From: an uncultured Roseovarius sp.
GTDB taxonomy: Bacteria; Pseudomonadota; Alphaproteobacteria; Rhodobacterales; Rhodobacteraceae
NCBI RefSeq assembly: GCF_913054395.1
Contig: NZ_CAJXIP010000018.1
Coordinates: 1 to 43,200, forward strand
Direction of reading: 5' to 3'
DNA length: 43,200 bases
Shown here: piece after piece, positions 41,491 to 43,200 of the stretch
How positions within the stretch are numbered: position 1 is the stretch's first letter
Layout of the letters: each line of letters opens with the position of its first letter
The notes under the pieces: generated by a model
The model's database searches: none
What the model saw: the letters and a program-made list of their open reading frames with translations, nothing else
Told to the model about the DNA's origin: nothing
Made by a program: the position numbers and the translations under genes

Positions 41491-41560
41491 GGTGCGTCCT
41501 TCCTTTTCAAGGATTGCTAAAGTCATTCTGCGGATCGGGCGTGGCCGGAGCGTGTCTTGC

Positions 41561-41905
41561 CTAGCGCTTTGGCGCAGGCATCCAGATCGATGGGTCGGGA
41601 CCGGCTTCAAACTGCGTCAGGCGCCTTGCGAGCCGGGCATTTTCTTCAGCAAGCGTCAACACAACCGCTACGCCCGGAAGGTTGATACGCAGATCGCTTT
41701 GCAGGCGCTGCACCGTCTGGATCACGGAAAGGCTGGTGCTTTCAAATATCCACGCCGACCGGTCGGGGCCCGCAGGTTCCAGGATACCCTCTTCGACCAG
41801 TTCCATGATCCAGTCCGCCGACGACCCGCTGACGCGGCACAACTCGGTGAGAGACAGTGACGTCACCACGTCACAGACCGGGACCAGCGCGTTTTCCTGT
41901 GCCAT
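41561..41905 (-). CDS. cbpM: Chaperone modulator CbpM-like protein
   Basis: 114 residues. CbpM binds the J-domain of CbpA and inhibits its stimulation of DnaK. The N-terminal part (CDVVTSLSLTELCRVSGSSADWIMELVEEGIL) has a MerR-like HTH shape, followed by FESTSLSVIQTVQRLQSDLRINLPGVAVVLTLAEENARLARRL, which is typical of CbpM. It is 3 bases after the cbpA stop, so the two are co-translated. The 70 bases to the small ORF are short enough for one operon. Confidence 0.85.
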   Translation of the reverse strand: MAQENALVPVCDVVTSLSLTELCRVSGSSADWIMELVEEGILEPAGPDRSAWIFESTSLSVIQTVQRLQSDLRINLPGVAVVLTLAEENARLARRLTQFEAGPDPSIWMPAPKR

Positions 41906-41908
41906 AAC

Positions 41909-42868
41909 CTATTCTCCCTGTTGGGCCCGTGGATTATAGCGGACCTCCCGCGCCAATTCCTCGTAGAGCGCCTTTGCTTTCGCCGTTTCCGCTGGCGGAA
42001 TGACGATCTTGATGACCGCGAATAGGTCTCCTGCGGGTTTGCCGGGAATGCCACGCCCCTTGAGGCGCAGCTTTTTGCCGGTTTGCGCATGTTTCGGCAG
42101 GGTCAGATTGACCTTCCCCCCGGGTGTCTTGATTTCGATCCGCCCTCCGAGGGCCGCTTCCCATGGGGTGACGGGCAGGTCCATGAACACATCACGCCCC
42201 TCAATGCGCATACCCGGCCGTTCCTCCAGCGCCACCTCCAGATAGAGATCGCCCGCTTTGCCCTGCCCCATGCCCGGTGCACCCTGCCCGGTCAGGCGGA
42301 TATGCTGGCCCTCGGTGACGCCTTTCGGGATCGCAACCCGGATTGAACGCTCGCGCAGGACAAGGTGGCCACTCTGGTCCAGTTCGGGTTTGCGCAGGGT
42401 GAAATCACGGCTGCCGCCATGATAGGCCTCGTCAAGATCAATGACGATCTTGGCGTGATGGTCCTGCCCCGGCGCATGAACCTGACGCCCGCCGTGCATC
42501 CCACCCCCGAAACCGGCGCGGCGTGAAAACAGTTCTTCGAAAAACGAACTGAACTGCTCGGGATCGGCCTGCGTAAAGCCACCACCGGAAAACTCGAATC
42601 CGTCATCCCAGTCGGGCGGCGGGCGAAAGGCCTGACCATCCTGCCAATTCGGGCCCAACTGATCATAGGCCGCGCGTTTTTCGGGATCTTGCAGGACCTC
42701 GTAAGCCTCACCGACATCCTTGAACCTCGCCTCGGCCTCGGCGGCCCCCGGACCTTTGTTCACATCCGGGTGGTACTTGCGTACCAGCTTGCGATAGGCG
42801 CGTTTGATCTCGTCCTGCGACGCGCTTCGATCGACCTCCAGTATCTTGTAATAGTCTTTGTATTCCAT
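41909..42868 (-). CDS. cbpA: CbpA-type DnaJ homologue (no zinc finger)
   Basis: 319 residues from MEYKDYYKILEVDRS (an ATG 18 bases upstream is less likely). J-domain with KYHPDVNKGPG near residues 28-38, a Gly/Phe-rich linker (FEFSGGGF, AGFGGGMHGG), then the DnaJ C-terminal substrate domains (HHAKIVIDLDEAYHGGSRDF, IRVAIPKGVTEGQHIRLTGQG, DVFMDLPVTPWEAALGG, TGKKLRLKGRGIPG). The DnaJ zinc-finger CxxCxGxG repeats are absent, so this is the CbpA class. It works with DnaK, probably under stress; CbpM follows directly. Confidence 0.93.
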   Translation of the reverse strand: MEYKDYYKILEVDRSASQDEIKRAYRKLVRKYHPDVNKGPGAAEAEARFKDVGEAYEVLQDPEKRAAYDQLGPNWQDGQAFRPPPDWDDGFEFSGGGFTQADPEQFSSFFEELFSRRAGFGGGMHGGRQVHAPGQDHHAKIVIDLDEAYHGGSRDFTLRKPELDQSGHLVLRERSIRVAIPKGVTEGQHIRLTGQGAPGMGQGKAGDLYLEVALEERPGMRIEGRDVFMDLPVTPWEAALGGRIEIKTPGGKVNLTLPKHAQTGKKLRLKGRGIPGKPAGDLFAVIKIVIPPAETAKAKALYEELAREVRYNPRAQQGE

Positions 42869-42912
42869 CCACTTGCGCCTTTGCAAAACTCTGTCGAACC
42901 GTCACCAAAAGG

Positions 42913-43170
42913 TCAGTCCGCGTCGAGTTCGAAGCTATCCCACCACTCGCGAAGCGACCTCTCCAGATTGCTCACGTGACGACCATGAGCCTCTTCCCGA
43001 GCCACCTCGGCCTGCACTTTCCGGCACAAAACCCTGTAGCGCTCGCGAAGTTCCGACGCCTTGATCTGATGATCCGCCGAGAAAAGATGTTTCAACTTCA
43101 AACGCTCTTCGGCCCTCTCGATATTGCGTCCGAGGGCGTCCAGCCTGGCCTTGAGATCCGCTTGCTCCAT
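42913..43170 (-). CDS. Small coiled-coil protein upstream of cbpA
   Basis: 85 residues from the ATG at 43170 after GGGAGG. The sequence is almost all alpha-helical and charged: ADLKARLDALGRNIERAEERL, HQIKASELRERYRVLCRKV and SNLERSLREWWDSFELDAD, with heptad-like spacing. It has no recognised domain. It lies 45 bases before cbpA on the same strand, so it is probably the first gene of the cbpA-cbpM-hdeD unit. The upstream promoter is outside the window. Confidence 0.65.
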   Translation of the reverse strand: MEQADLKARLDALGRNIERAEERLKLKHLFSADHQIKASELRERYRVLCRKVQAEVAREEAHGRHVSNLERSLREWWDSFELDAD

Positions 43171-43200
43171 AGTGGCCTCCCATGTCCGGTGTCATACCTA

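Noticed and set aside
1-43200. CRISPR arrays, tRNA or rRNA genes, transposases and prophage genes
   Set aside because: I looked for regular short repeats, tRNA-like cloverleaf segments, and integrase or transposase proteins among the genes and found none I could support.

Overview
The window looks like chromosomal DNA of an alphaproteobacterium of the Rhodobacterales (Roseobacter/Rhodobacter group). The evidence is high GC with strong GC3, a soxBDAG sarcosine oxidase locus, an infC with an ATA start, an alphaproteobacterial GTTC-N7-GTTC SOS box in front of uvrA, and Rhodobacterales-type neighbours (cysI-cysH-DUF934-fpr, DUF1289, bactofilin beside an M23 peptidase). I saw no rRNA, tRNA, CRISPR array, prophage or transposase. 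Genes are dense and often overlap by 4-14 bases. No gene-free stretch exceeds about 300 bases.

Layout. 1-3.0 kb: end of an assimilatory sulfate operon (cysI, cut by the window edge; a [4Fe-4S] APS-reductase-type cysH; DUF934) and ferredoxin-NADP reductase. 3.2-5.1 kb: a flavin-oxidase-like gene and a SnoaL/NTF2-like gene, divergent from a TetR regulator, with three matching operator-like boxes between them. 5.2-8.6 kb: an Ala/Glu-rich membrane-anchored protein, infC, and small genes (DUF4177, J-domain, DUF2892, RcnB-like). 8.7-20.4 kb, minus strand: uvrA, a methyltransferase-like protein, lipoamide dehydrogenase, DUF924, an MFS transporter, queA and a giant AsmA/YhdP-like protein. 20.5-23.8 kb, plus strand: a BCP peroxiredoxin coupled to a DUF455 ferritin-like protein, then an M23 (LytM) peptidase coupled to a bactofilin. 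23.9-30 kb: HNH nuclease, Atm1-type ABC exporter, LysM protein, LOG-family protein, RarD-like transporter and Fe-type superoxide dismutase.

30.1-35.8 kb: sarcosine oxidase genes on the minus strand in the order soxB-soxD-soxA-soxG. An AT-richer block of about 430 bases with a small plus-strand gene separates soxB from soxD. 36-38 kb: ccmI-ruvX-DUF1289, an overlapping operon. 38-43.2 kb, minus strand: a phytanoyl-CoA-dioxygenase-like protein coupled to a TauE-type permease, dusA, and a stress cluster (coiled-coil protein, CbpA-type J protein, CbpM, a 35-residue ORF, HdeD).

Most of the window is conserved housekeeping and metabolic DNA. The points most worth a second look are the AT-rich insertion inside the sox operon, the Glu-to-Lys change at the Walker B catalytic position of the Atm1-like exporter, the tiny ORF coupled by GTGA to hdeD, the TetR operator set, and several unassigned palindromes (7922, 40708) and tandem repeats (35897) in promoter positions. 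I did not see a clear defence or other wholly new multi-gene system.
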